Below are positions 23,679 to 31,508 of a stretch of DNA of 44,166 bases, one piece after another. Made by a program: the position numbers and the translations under genes. The notes under the pieces are model-generated. The model saw only the letters and a program-made list of their open reading frames with translations. It was not told the DNA's origin and did no database searches. This DNA is from Desulfobacteraceae bacterium 4572_89 (GTDB lineage Bacteria; Desulfobacterota; Desulfobacteria; Desulfobacterales; Desulfobacteraceae), in NCBI GenBank assembly GCA_002085465.1, contig NBML01000008.1:1-44166 (forward strand). The letters are read 5' to 3'. How positions within the stretch are numbered: the stretch's first letter is position 1; each line of letters begins with the position of its first letter.

Positions 23679-24782
23679 TTATTCATTCTTTTTGATTTCA
23701 TAGTATCCGTCTTTTTTGTAGTCAATGGTGGCTTCAACATAATAAACATCCAGAGCCGACCGCAAATCTTTGACCATGTAATAGGCTTCACCGCTTCTGG
23801 CTCCAGTGGAGCAGACAAATACAATGGGTTTATCAGCAGGCAGAGCCTTGATCCTGGGCTCCAGGTTTTCAACGGGAATGTTTACAGCAGTTTTAAAATG
23901 ATTTTTTGCAAATTCATCTGGATCACGGGCATCAATAAGCATGACTGATTCAGGGCTGTTGGCCAGGATATCTTTAAACCGGTCAAGGTCAATGGAACCT
24001 TCCACCTCTCCTGCCTTGACAGCAACAGTAGCACCTGCTCCGCCAAATTGTTTTTTCCACTCTGGATATCCCTTTGCAAACACTGAGACGTTCTGGTAGC
24101 CCATGACAATGGCTTTTGCAGCTGATTTATGGCTCAACCGGCATTTCAAGCCGCCACAATAGAAGATAATGGGCGTGGAAAGTTCCCTTGGCAATTTGTT
24201 TTTAAATTTATCAAAATGAGCAAAAGGAATACTGATGGCTGTGGGAATATGGCCTTTATCGTATTTGGGTTTCTGGGGCCTGGCATCAACAATCAGGGTA
24301 TCATTGTCTGCAATTTGCCTGGCTACCTGTTCTGCTGTAATGGAGGCATAGGCTCCTTTCTGCTTCATCCACTGGGGAAATCCCTTGGCAAAAACTTTGA
24401 CATTGGTATAACCAAGGGCCTTGGCCTTTTTAGCTGATTTATGGCTTAATTTGCATTTGAGCCCGCCGCAATAATAGATTAACAGGGCATTTTTGTTTTC
24501 AGGCAGCAGATCGATTTTTTTATCAAATTCTGAAAAGGGAATGCTGACGGCTCCAGGTATATGGCTTTTTATATACTTAACCTTGTAAGGCCTGGCATCA
24601 ATTATCATGACATCTTCAGCCATGGGAACCGTGACATTTGAAATAACAAAATCAGCATCTACAATTTGATCAAACATCCAGGGTTCTCTGTCTGTGCCTG
24701 CACTTGCTGTGAATGTGCCGGTCACAAGGAAAAAGCCTGCTATCATTCCCAGGATCAGGGTTCTAACCATTTTGTGTTTCAT
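23679..24782 (-). CDS. Periplasmic triple-domain rhodanese
   Basis: A 367-residue exported protein: signal peptide 1-28 (ending ASAG), then three rhodanese-like domains. Domains 1 and 2 (about 45-145 and 150-245) are near copies with active-site Cys105 and Cys209 in identical C-G-G-L-K-C loops, each with a second Cys, indicating internal duplication. Domain 3 (about 262-360) has the ordinary loop C324-S-T-G-A-R-S. Rhodaneses move sulfane sulfur between donors such as thiosulfate or polysulfide and thiols. An AGGAG lies seven bases before the ATG, and a sigma-54 promoter lies about 100 bases upstream. It heads the operon with the octaheme cytochrome and cytochrome b, suggesting a sulfur substrate. 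Confidence 0.92.
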   Translation of the reverse strand: MKHKMVRTLILGMIAGFFLVTGTFTASAGTDREPWMFDQIVDADFVISNVTVPMAEDVMIIDARPYKVKYIKSHIPGAVSIPFSEFDKKIDLLPENKNALLIYYCGGLKCKLSHKSAKKAKALGYTNVKVFAKGFPQWMKQKGAYASITAEQVARQIADNDTLIVDARPQKPKYDKGHIPTAISIPFAHFDKFKNKLPRELSTPIIFYCGGLKCRLSHKSAAKAIVMGYQNVSVFAKGYPEWKKQFGGAGATVAVKAGEVEGSIDLDRFKDILANSPESVMLIDARDPDEFAKNHFKTAVNIPVENLEPRIKALPADKPIVFVCSTGARSGEAYYMVKDLRSALDVYYVEATIDYKKDGYYEIKKNE

Positions 24783-24873
24783 TTTGAACTCCTAAGTTAT
24801 TTACAGTTAAGGGTTTCATTCGACCCTATATATATTTAATTAGCTATTCTCTTTGCTTGCTTCTCTGCCATCA

Positions 24874-24888
24874 GCAAGGGATGTGCCA
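24874..24888 (-). promoter_or_regulatory. Sigma-54 (-24/-12) promoter of the rhodanese operon
   Basis: Minus strand TGGCAC-N5-TTGC, an exact match to the RpoN consensus. Transcription would start near 24862, leaving an 80-base leader before the ATG at 24782. A sigma-54 activator gene lies divergently at 25048. Confidence 0.85.
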
Positions 24889-24993
24889 AGAATTGAAAAG
24901 AAAAGTCAATTGAATATAAGTTATTAAGTTCAATTGGTTTTTTGGGATAATATTTTTTTCTTTCCTGGATATTGTCTGCAAGTATTGCCAAAG

Positions 24994-25033
24994 TGTTAAT
25001 TTTATGTTAATATCCATTGTTAATGATGTTAAT
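24994..25033. promoter_or_regulatory. TGTTAAT repeat array, probable activator binding sites
   Basis: Four copies of TGTTAAT at 24994, 25005, 25018 and 25027 (spacings 11, 13 and 9). They lie about 130-170 bases upstream of the expected start of the rhodanese operon and just before the activator gene, where a sigma-54 activator would bind. Two related copies occur in the 26500 region. Confidence 0.6.
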
Positions 25034-25047
25034 AATAAGGGACTAAA

Positions 25048-26454
25048 ATGGATATAGGAGCGTATTGGCGTCACATAATTGATTCTGTTCAGGACGGGAT
25101 CATCATTGTGGATGCCCAGGGGAACTTCATTGCTGCAAATTATTCTGCCCAGCTGATAACCGGGTATTCTGAAGAGCACCTTAAAGGGAAATCATGTCGC
25201 CTGCTGAATTGTACAGGGTGTAAAATCAAAGGTAAAGGTAAAGGAAAGGACTGGTGCAGTCTTTTTTCCGCAGGTCTTATCCGGGATAAAAAATGTATAA
25301 TCACGGATGCCAAGAACCGGGCGGTTCCCATTGTAAAAACCGCCACGGTTTTGTTTGATGACAATGGTAAGATTGCAGGCGCTGTTGAAACTCTCAAGGA
25401 TATAACGGAAAATATAAACTATAAGCATGAACTCGCATCCATAAAGAGAATTTATCAGATTGATGACGGATTTCACGGAATTATCGGACGGACACCTGTC
25501 ATGCAGAACCTCTATGAGCATATTGAAAGCGTTGCTTCTCTGGATACTCCAGTCATGATTCTGGGCCAAAGCGGCACTGGAAAGGAAATGGTTGCAAAGG
25601 CCCTTCATGAAACTGGAAATCGTGCAACAAAACCCTTTATCAAGGTTAATTGTGCCGCCTTGAGCGAGAATATTCTGGAAAGTGAATTGTTCGGTCATGT
25701 AAAGGGAGCCTATACCGGGGCGGAAACAGACAGGATAGGAAGATTTGAAGCCGCACACAAGGGGACTATTTTTCTGGATGAGATCGGGGACATCCCTTTG
25801 TCGGTTCAAATAAAACTTTTAAGGGTTCTGGAAGAGAGAATGATTCAAAGGGTTGGATCAAATAAATCCATACCAATTGATGTAAGGATAATCACAGCCA
25901 CTAATAAAAATCTGGAACGTCTTATTGAACAGGAAAAATTCAGGGAAGATCTTTTTTTCAGGATCAATGTATTTCCAATGATCTGTCCTGCCCTGGATCA
26001 GCGTAAAGATGATATCACCCTTATTATTCAGCATTTTATCAATATACATGCTGAAAAAACCGGGAAAAACATTTTGGGATTTACTCCTGAAGCCATGAAA
26101 ATTATGGTTTCCTACCCCTGGCCAGGTAATGTCAGGGAGTTGAAAAATGCAGTGGAATATGCATTTGTTCTGGCCAAGGGAAAGAGTATCCGTTCGGAAC
26201 ATTTGCCGGAGAAACTGCTGAATAATAGCAGGTCTTCATCCCCGATCCAGGGAAAAATCAACAACCTGAAATCCTCAGGTGCCCTGGCTGAAGGAACCTC
26301 TGTCCTGGTGGGGCAGACGGAAAAGGAAGCGCTTATTGATGCCCTTGAACAGGCCGACGGCAACCAGACAAAGGCCGCAAAATACCTGGGTATTTCCAGA
26401 ATAACTGTGTGGAAGCGAATGAAAAAGCATAATATAACCCTGAAAATCAGTTGA
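25048..26454 (+). CDS. PAS-domain sigma-54-dependent transcriptional activator
   Basis: A 468-residue NtrC-family activator. Residues 8-125 form a PAS sensor (VQDGIIIVDAQGNFIAANYSA) with four cysteines, C50, C55, C58 and C70, in one loop that could bind a metal or Fe-S cluster. The AAA+ core follows: Walker A GQSGTGKE, the sigma-54 loop GAYTGA (a GAFTGA variant), Walker B TIFLDEIG, and arginine-finger region. The C-terminus is a Fis-type helix-turn-helix (NQTKAAKYLGISRITVWKRM). No response-regulator receiver domain is present, so the signal is sensed directly. It lies divergent to the rhodanese operon and upstream of the thioredoxin-like operon, both with sigma-54 promoters. Confidence 0.93.
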   Translation: MDIGAYWRHIIDSVQDGIIIVDAQGNFIAANYSAQLITGYSEEHLKGKSCRLLNCTGCKIKGKGKGKDWCSLFSAGLIRDKKCIITDAKNRAVPIVKTATVLFDDNGKIAGAVETLKDITENINYKHELASIKRIYQIDDGFHGIIGRTPVMQNLYEHIESVASLDTPVMILGQSGTGKEMVAKALHETGNRATKPFIKVNCAALSENILESELFGHVKGAYTGAETDRIGRFEAAHKGTIFLDEIGDIPLSVQIKLLRVLEERMIQRVGSNKSIPIDVRIITATNKNLERLIEQEKFREDLFFRINVFPMICPALDQRKDDITLIIQHFINIHAEKTGKNILGFTPEAMKIMVSYPWPGNVRELKNAVEYAFVLAKGKSIRSEHLPEKLLNNSRSSSPIQGKINNLKSSGALAEGTSVLVGQTEKEALIDALEQADGNQTKAAKYLGISRITVWKRMKKHNITLKIS

Positions 26455-26499
26455 TATCTCCAAAGGAGAAGCAGGAGGATTGCTTTAATGGAAAAGCCA

Positions 26500-26517
26500 A
26501 TTAACATTTGCTTAACA
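26500..26517. promoter_or_regulatory. Inverted TGTTAA repeat pair, probable activator site
   Basis: On the minus strand TGTTAAG then TGTTAAT, 11 bases apart start to start, the same spacing as the first pair at 24994/25005. It lies about 150 bases upstream of the expected start of the 26737 operon. Confidence 0.5.
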
Positions 26518-26636
26518 TTCAAAGGTAAATAAAAAAATGCCTTTTTGTTGAAATTAAAATTAAATCATTGTAAAGGCCCTGTTCTCAATGGATTTAAATA
26601 TTCAATTTATTAAATACCAAGGCAGGGATTTTTTAT

Positions 26637-26651
26637 TGGCATTATCTTTGC
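26637..26651 (+). promoter_or_regulatory. Sigma-54 (-24/-12) promoter of the thioredoxin-like/Fe-S operon
   Basis: TGGCAT-N5-TTGC followed by T matches the RpoN consensus apart from T in place of C at the sixth base. Transcription would start near 26663, 74 bases before the ATG at 26737. Confidence 0.72.
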
Positions 26652-26736
26652 TACTAAGCTGGCTATAGAATAAAAATCAATTAAAAACTACAGTAAATTA
26701 ATTGTCGGTATTTACGATTCAGACAAAGGACGTAAA

Positions 26737-27273
26737 ATGAAAAAAGAGAATGTACTGGTAGCAGTACTCATTGTTATAGCGGTGGGAGGGATTTTGTTTT
26801 TAAACTCTTCTAAAATTCCTGAATCCGTTACAGAAGCAGCCCAGGAGTCGTTACTGGAACCGGTATCAGTAACGTTATCTTCTGCGGAAACAGGTACCAT
26901 TGGCTGGAAAAATTATACTCCGGGCATGGCCATGGCTGGCAAAGAAAGCAAATCAATTTTTCTTTATTTCCATGCTGAATGGTGCACCTATTGTACAAAA
27001 CTCAAACAAACCACCTTTAAGAATAAAAAGATATTGGAATATCTTGAGAATAATTTTATCAGTATCCAGGTGGATAGTGATAAAGAGAAGGCCCTTGCCC
27101 AGGAATGGAGAGTCAAAGGACTGCCCACTCTGTGGTTTCTTGAAGCCGACGGGACCCGAATCAGCAGCATTCCCGGATATCTGGATGCAACTCAATTGCT
27201 TCAGGTTTTAAGATATGTACATACCAAGAGTTATAATTCCATGGATTTTCAAGATTTTATAAAACAAGGATAA
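26737..27273 (+). CDS. Membrane-anchored thioredoxin-fold protein (DUF255-like)
   Basis: A 178-residue protein with an N-terminal membrane helix (residues 6-23) and a periplasmic thioredoxin fold from about residue 60. The active site is W-C-T-Y-C near residues 83-87 (FHAEWCTYCTKL), the cis-proline segment is KGLPTLWF. The C-x-x-C suggests a disulfide or per-sulfide reductase or a cytochrome-maturation-like thiol carrier. AGGA precedes the ATG and a sigma-54 promoter lies upstream. It is first of three genes with the Fe-S protein and membrane subunit, so it probably supplies or receives electrons in the same pathway. Confidence 0.85.
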   Translation: MKKENVLVAVLIVIAVGGILFLNSSKIPESVTEAAQESLLEPVSVTLSSAETGTIGWKNYTPGMAMAGKESKSIFLYFHAEWCTYCTKLKQTTFKNKKILEYLENNFISIQVDSDKEKALAQEWRVKGLPTLWFLEADGTRISSIPGYLDATQLLQVLRYVHTKSYNSMDFQDFIKQG

Positions 27274-27317
27274 CCCCTTTGCACAACAAATATTTACCGG
27301 GGAAAAGAAGGAAAATT

Positions 27318-28277
27318 ATGACATCAAAAATTTCAAGAAGGGCCTTTTTAAAAGGCTCAATTACTGCGGCCGGATCAGTTGCAGTAACAACTGGTGTGGC
27401 AAGGGCAGCCAAATCATTGGCAAAAGAGGACATAGAACCCCTGGTCACAGTCATTGACATCAGCAAGTGCGTTGGGTGCGAAGAATGCGTCTATGCCTGC
27501 CAGGAATCCAATGCCTCAAAATTTCCAGAACCCAAAAAACCATATCCCAAAATGTATCCCTCAACCGTTCCTGTCCAGGACTGGTCAGATAAACGGGATA
27601 CAACTGACCGTTTGACTCCCTATAACTGGCTTTTTATCCAGTCTGCCACAGCCAATGTCAACGGAGAAGAGATTGAACTGACCATCCCTCGAAGATGTAT
27701 GCATTGTGAAAATCCACCCTGTGTCAAACTTTGTCCCTGGGGATCTGCCAAACAGGAAGACAATGGTCTCTCCCGCATTGATCCTGATATCTGCCTTGGA
27801 GGGTCCAAATGCAAGGCTGTCTGTCCCTGGCACATTCCCCAGCGGCAGACAGGAACCGGACTTTATCTGAATCTTTTGCCTGCTTTGGCCGGCAACGGGG
27901 TTATGTACAAGTGTGACCGATGTTATCAAAAGCTTGAAAAAGGTGAGAATCCAGCCTGTATTGATGCTTGCCCGGAAGATGTCCAGGTAATCGGTCCCCG
28001 GTCTAAAATGATTGAACATGCCCACGCCCTTGCAAAGGAGATGAACGGTTATATTTACGGTGAAAATGAAAATGGGGGAACCAACACCATTTATGTGTCA
28101 CCTGTTCCCTTTGACCAGCTTACCTTTGAAAAAGGAGATGGAAAGCCCCACCTGGATCAGGTTGACAATAAAATGGCCAATGGAAATAATATTGCCCGGG
28201 CCATGCTTATTGCACCCCTGGCTGGTGCAGCAGCAGCATTTGGGAAATTTTATAAACAAACAAAGGAGGATGAATAA
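27318..28277 (+). CDS. Tat-exported polyferredoxin (HybA/TtrB-type electron-transfer subunit)
   Basis: About 319 residues. A Tat signal (SRRAFLKG) is at residues 5-12. Fe-S cysteine groups follow in DMSO-reductase-subunit-B style: CVGCEECVYAC, CMHCENPPCVKLC, a shorter group CLGGSKCKAVC, and CDRC with a distant CIDAC. That is 15 cysteines, one fewer than four [4Fe-4S] clusters need, so one site may be [3Fe-4S]. A C-terminal hydrophobic helix (MLIAPLAGAAAAF) anchors it. The ATG at 27318 is chosen for the twin-arginine motif. It lies between the thioredoxin-fold protein and a cytochrome-b-like gene with which it overlaps by one base. Confidence 0.9.
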   Translation: MTSKISRRAFLKGSITAAGSVAVTTGVARAAKSLAKEDIEPLVTVIDISKCVGCEECVYACQESNASKFPEPKKPYPKMYPSTVPVQDWSDKRDTTDRLTPYNWLFIQSATANVNGEEIELTIPRRCMHCENPPCVKLCPWGSAKQEDNGLSRIDPDICLGGSKCKAVCPWHIPQRQTGTGLYLNLLPALAGNGVMYKCDRCYQKLEKGENPACIDACPEDVQVIGPRSKMIEHAHALAKEMNGYIYGENENGGTNTIYVSPVPFDQLTFEKGDGKPHLDQVDNKMANGNNIARAMLIAPLAGAAAAFGKFYKQTKEDE

Positions 28278-28723
28278 TGTCTTCTGTTCATAAAGTACGA
28301 AAATTTGTATATGGAATCACCCTGTTTTTTATCACCTTGAGCGGGTTTGGCCAGATGCCGATTTTTGATCGATACCATATATCTCATATCCCAGGGCTTG
28401 GCTGGCTTGCACAGTTTTATGTCACCCACGTAATTCACTATATTTTTGCTGTGATACTAATAGCCCTGTGCGTCTACGCGGTACTGGATCTTTTCCTGGA
28501 CAGAAAAGGGTTTGTCAGGTTAACGGGCTCAGGCATTTTAAAGGGTTTTTTCATCCTTGGCCTAGTGGTTACAGGCGGATTTATGGTTGTTAAAAATCTG
28601 CCGGGAGTCTATTTTTCCCATGTAATGATTTATATCCTTGACTTATCCCATATTATTCTGTGTATGGCTCTTCTTGGGGCCAGTGCCTACTCCCTTGTTA
28701 AAAGGAAAGCCTGGACCAGATAA
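28277..28723 (+). CDS. Cytochrome b-type membrane subunit
   Basis: A 148-residue protein with four hydrophobic helices. His residues within or beside helices (VTHVIHYIFAV near residue 50 and SHVMIYILDLSHIIL near residue 116) could bind two b hemes. The stop of the Fe-S protein gene overlaps its ATG, so the pair is coupled. I infer a quinol-oxidising partner that passes electrons to the Fe-S protein outside the membrane. It differs from the 21484 cytochrome b, so this region encodes two distinct membrane anchors. A 20-base-stem terminator follows. Confidence 0.85.
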   Translation: MSSVHKVRKFVYGITLFFITLSGFGQMPIFDRYHISHIPGLGWLAQFYVTHVIHYIFAVILIALCVYAVLDLFLDRKGFVRLTGSGILKGFFILGLVVTGGFMVVKNLPGVYFSHVMIYILDLSHIILCMALLGASAYSLVKRKAWTR

Positions 28724-28784
28724 ATTCAGATCGGATAAATTTGATCCTCTTCCCCGATTTTTCATCATCGGGAAGCACTATTAT

Positions 28785-28827
28785 ACAAAAGGTCATTGAA
28801 AATCCATGATTTTCAATGACCTTTTGT
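28785..28827 (+). terminator. Strong intrinsic terminator of the Fe-S operon
   Basis: A perfect 20-base stem (28785-28804 with 28808-28827) around a 3-base loop, ending in CTTTTGT. Confidence 0.92.
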
Positions 28828-28859
28828 AGTTTATATGCATTTTATGCTATGAGATCTGT

Positions 28860-29243
28860 ATGGAAAATACAAATAGCAAAATACCTCCCATATTGTTGAT
28901 GCTTTTCATTTTTGCAGAATCTTCCATTCCAATGGATGGGGGGCCGGACAATATTGTATTTTTAACAAATCTTGATCCTAATATTCAAAATTTACTTCAT
29001 ATACCTTTGTATGGAACCCTTGTTTTTTTGTGGTTAAGGTCTTTTTCTGGTTCAGGAAAAATCACAAAGCAAATGATAGTCTACAGTCTTATTATTACAA
29101 TATCTTATGGCTGCCTTGATGAAATTCATCAGTCTTTTGTCAGGGGGCGCTATGGAGGGATTATGGATATTTTGCTCAATATTCTGGGTACAATATCCGG
29201 AATAATTTTTTTCTTTTATCTACAAGAAAGGAGAACAAGATGA
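28860..29243 (+). CDS. VanZ-like membrane protein
   Basis: A 127-residue protein with about four membrane segments and the VanZ-family motif DEIHQSFVRGRYGGIMDILLN-type (D-E-x-H-Q, then R-x-G-x-x-x-D) near residues 85-105. VanZ proteins are linked with teicoplanin resistance in one setting but are widespread with unknown role. It lies after a terminator, so it begins a new unit; its last four bases (ATGA) overlap the start of the MTA phosphorylase. The ribosome site is weak. Confidence 0.85.
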   Translation: MENTNSKIPPILLMLFIFAESSIPMDGGPDNIVFLTNLDPNIQNLLHIPLYGTLVFLWLRSFSGSGKITKQMIVYSLIITISYGCLDEIHQSFVRGRYGGIMDILLNILGTISGIIFFFYLQERRTR

Positions 29244-29989
29244 CATTGGTTGGAATAATCGGCGGATCAGGACTGGATGATCCAGATATTTTGAAAGATC
29301 CCGGGAAAATTGAAATTAAAACCCCATATGGCAATCCTTCTTCAGAACTATTGTCCGGTAAAATAAATAATGTTGACACACTTATCCTTGCCCGCCATGG
29401 GCGGCAGCATCAGTTCAGTCCAACCCAGGTGAACAACCAGGCAAATATTGATGCTCTGAAACAGGCCGGGGCTACTCATATTATTGCCACCACAGCCTGC
29501 GGCAGCCTTAAACGGGAAATTGACCGGGGTCACCTTGTTATCCCGGACCAGTTCATTGATTTTACAAGATTCCGCAAAAACACCTTTATTGATTCCTTTG
29601 AGAACGGTGCTGTTCATACGGATATGGCCCACCCCTTTGATGAAAATTTGGGAAAAGCTTTGCATGAGTCAGCAAAAACCCTGGACCTGGCAGCCCATGA
29701 AAAAGGCTGTGTAATAACCATTGAGGGCCCGCGGTTTTCCACGGTGGCAGAATCCAGGATGTTTCGTATCTGGGGGGCTGATGTGATTAATATGTCCACG
29801 GCACCGGAGGTCATGCTTGCCAATGAGGCTGGAATTCCCTACGCAGCTGTTGCCATGTCAACGGATTATGACTGCTGGAAAGAGGACGAACCACCCGTGA
29901 CCTGGGATGAAATCCTTAGTGTGTTCAATCAAAATGCTGACAATGTAAAAAAACTGCTTGTAAAGACCATTGGCAGTTTAAACATATAA
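29240..29989 (+). CDS. mtnP: 5'-methylthioadenosine (or methylthioinosine) phosphorylase
   Basis: A 249-residue purine nucleoside phosphorylase family member of the MTAP type. Motifs: IIGGSGLDD at the start, TPYGNPSS and ARHGRQHQFSP (phosphate and sugar pocket), TTACGSL, EGPRFSTVAESRMFR, NMSTAPEV and STDYDCW with the purine-site Asp. It cleaves MTA to adenine and methylthioribose-1-phosphate. AAAGGAG precedes the ATG and the gene overlaps VanZ by four bases. The adenine salvage enzyme Apt follows 35 bases later, supporting adenine as product. S-methyl-5'-thioinosine phosphorylase is the alternative and is hard to separate by eye. Confidence 0.92.
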   Translation: MTLVGIIGGSGLDDPDILKDPGKIEIKTPYGNPSSELLSGKINNVDTLILARHGRQHQFSPTQVNNQANIDALKQAGATHIIATTACGSLKREIDRGHLVIPDQFIDFTRFRKNTFIDSFENGAVHTDMAHPFDENLGKALHESAKTLDLAAHEKGCVITIEGPRFSTVAESRMFRIWGADVINMSTAPEVMLANEAGIPYAAVAMSTDYDCWKEDEPPVTWDEILSVFNQNADNVKKLLVKTIGSLNI

Positions 29990-30024
29990 CCAGTAACCCG
30001 TTATCAGGAGAGCAAAATACGATC

Positions 30025-30546
30025 ATGGATTTAAAACAGACAATCAGAAGCATATCAGACTGGCCCATTAAGGGGGTTATTTTCAGGGACCTGACAACAT
30101 TAATGCAAAGTTCCGGGGCATTCAGGGAATCCTGTGACATTTTGTACGACAGGTATAAGGATATGGGCATTGACAAGATTGTGGGTATTGATGCCAGGGG
30201 GTTTGTGTTTGGTGCGGTCCTTGCCTACAAGCTGGGCATAGGATTTGTGCCGGTTCGTAAAAAAGGCAAGCTGCCTTGTAAAACCATTCAGGAGACTTAT
30301 ACTCTTGAGTATGGGGAAGATACCCTGGAAATCCACGAAGATGCCATTAAAAAAGGTGAAAAGATCATCATTGTAGATGACCTTATTGCCACAGGCGGAA
30401 CTGTGGGCGCTACTGTCAGACTGGTTGATAAACTAGGAGCTCATCTTATTGAATGTGCATTTATTGTAGAATTGCCCGATCTGAAAGGCCGGGATCAGAT
30501 TCCTGGATGCAAGGTGTTTGCCATCACAGAATTTGAAGGTGAATAA
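30025..30546 (+). CDS. apt: Adenine phosphoribosyltransferase
   Basis: A 173-residue type I phosphoribosyltransferase of normal Apt length. The PRPP-binding motif IIIVDDLIATGGT is at residues 113-125, GIDARGF near residue 55, and FVPVRKKGKLP with KTIQETYTLEYG follows, typical of Apt. It converts adenine plus PRPP to AMP, recovering adenine released by the MTA phosphorylase encoded immediately upstream. AGGAGAG is found about 12 bases before ATG 30025. Confidence 0.95.
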   Translation: MDLKQTIRSISDWPIKGVIFRDLTTLMQSSGAFRESCDILYDRYKDMGIDKIVGIDARGFVFGAVLAYKLGIGFVPVRKKGKLPCKTIQETYTLEYGEDTLEIHEDAIKKGEKIIIVDDLIATGGTVGATVRLVDKLGAHLIECAFIVELPDLKGRDQIPGCKVFAITEFEGE

Positions 30547-30612
30547 ACCAGGTTAAAAGGCAAAGCACAGAAAAGAGTATCTGCTAGTAATTTTTTTACC
30601 AAAGGAGATACC

Positions 30613-31104
30613 ATGAAAAAATATATATATTTATCAGGCCATTGGTCATGTGTTTTGTCTTTACTAGTTGCATTACCTTTTTTCACCGGGTGTGTGGGAA
30701 CTGGGGCACTCCGGCCCAATCCTGGACTCCTGGGGAAATATCAGGAAAGGGCATTGCCCAGGGATTATAATTATTATTATTGCGGCCGCTCCAAATTGCC
30801 CTATGCTGTTGTCGGTATTGACAAAGCACTTGAATTCAATGACAGGGTCTGGTTTAAAATTGAGTATGGGCAGGATGTATATAAAAAAATTGCTGGCTTA
30901 AGCCAGCTTCACATGGACAGCAATACACTTTATCATTCTGATATCCTGGATACTGAAGGAAAAAAAATCGGTGTCTGGTTTTCATACTACCATTCTACAA
31001 CGGTCCGGGTGAATGCTGAGACCGGATTTGTGGAAGTTTTCAATCCCTATGATCCCAATGAGGACGACCAGGGAATATTTTTTAATTTTCAACATAAATC
31101 TTAA
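30613..31104 (+). CDS. Predicted lipoprotein
   Basis: A 163-residue protein with a hydrophobic signal ending in a lipobox F-T-G-C near residue 27, so lipid attachment to Cys is expected. The mature part has repeated aromatic residues (NYYYCGRS) and no recognised domain. AAAGGAG precedes the ATG. It lies 66 bases after apt on the same strand, and a small soluble protein gene starts 17 bases after it; neither helps to name it. Confidence 0.7.
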   Translation: MKKYIYLSGHWSCVLSLLVALPFFTGCVGTGALRPNPGLLGKYQERALPRDYNYYYCGRSKLPYAVVGIDKALEFNDRVWFKIEYGQDVYKKIAGLSQLHMDSNTLYHSDILDTEGKKIGVWFSYYHSTTVRVNAETGFVEVFNPYDPNEDDQGIFFNFQHKS

Positions 31105-31121
31105 CATCGGAGAGAATAATA

Positions 31122-31487
31122 ATGGGCAATAATGGCGGAACACCAAGCAGTATTGATTTTTTGGTTGATAAAAAAAACCTCTATCGTGAAGAATCTTTCA
31201 CAGATCTGAAAATAGCAAACATACGCCAGCTCTTACCGGTGCATATAAACGGATCAGAAGACAAAAGCCGAGAAGTGATTTTTCTGGGAAGTACACAACT
31301 AACCAGTCCCCAGGGTCCCATTCCCATACAGGCGCAATTGGAAGCCAACACACTTGAACAGGCCATGGACGTATTTCCAAAAGCCATGGAAGCTGAAACT
31401 AAAAAAATGATTGAACATGTGAAGCAGTTGCAGGAAAAACAAAAAAAAGAAAATAACTCCAGGATTATTATGCCGGGAGTAAATTAA
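31122..31487 (+). CDS. Small hypothetical cytoplasmic protein
   Basis: A 121-residue protein without signal peptide or membrane helices. The middle (REVIFLGSTQLTSPQGPIPIQ) looks beta-rich and the C-terminus (residues 75-112) is a charged helix. GGAGAGAA lies before the ATG. I do not recognise a family. It falls 21 bases before the recC start and 17 bases after the lipoprotein, so it may be co-expressed with either. Confidence 0.65.
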   Translation: MGNNGGTPSSIDFLVDKKNLYREESFTDLKIANIRQLLPVHINGSEDKSREVIFLGSTQLTSPQGPIPIQAQLEANTLEQAMDVFPKAMEAETKKMIEHVKQLQEKQKKENNSRIIMPGVN

Positions 31488-31508
31488 TTCTACAGGGGTT
31501 GAACAACC

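Noticed and set aside
26488..26532. 14-codon open frame after the activator gene, with GGAGG upstream
   Set aside because: It overlaps the TGTTAA repeats and has no protein-like features; chance is more likely.
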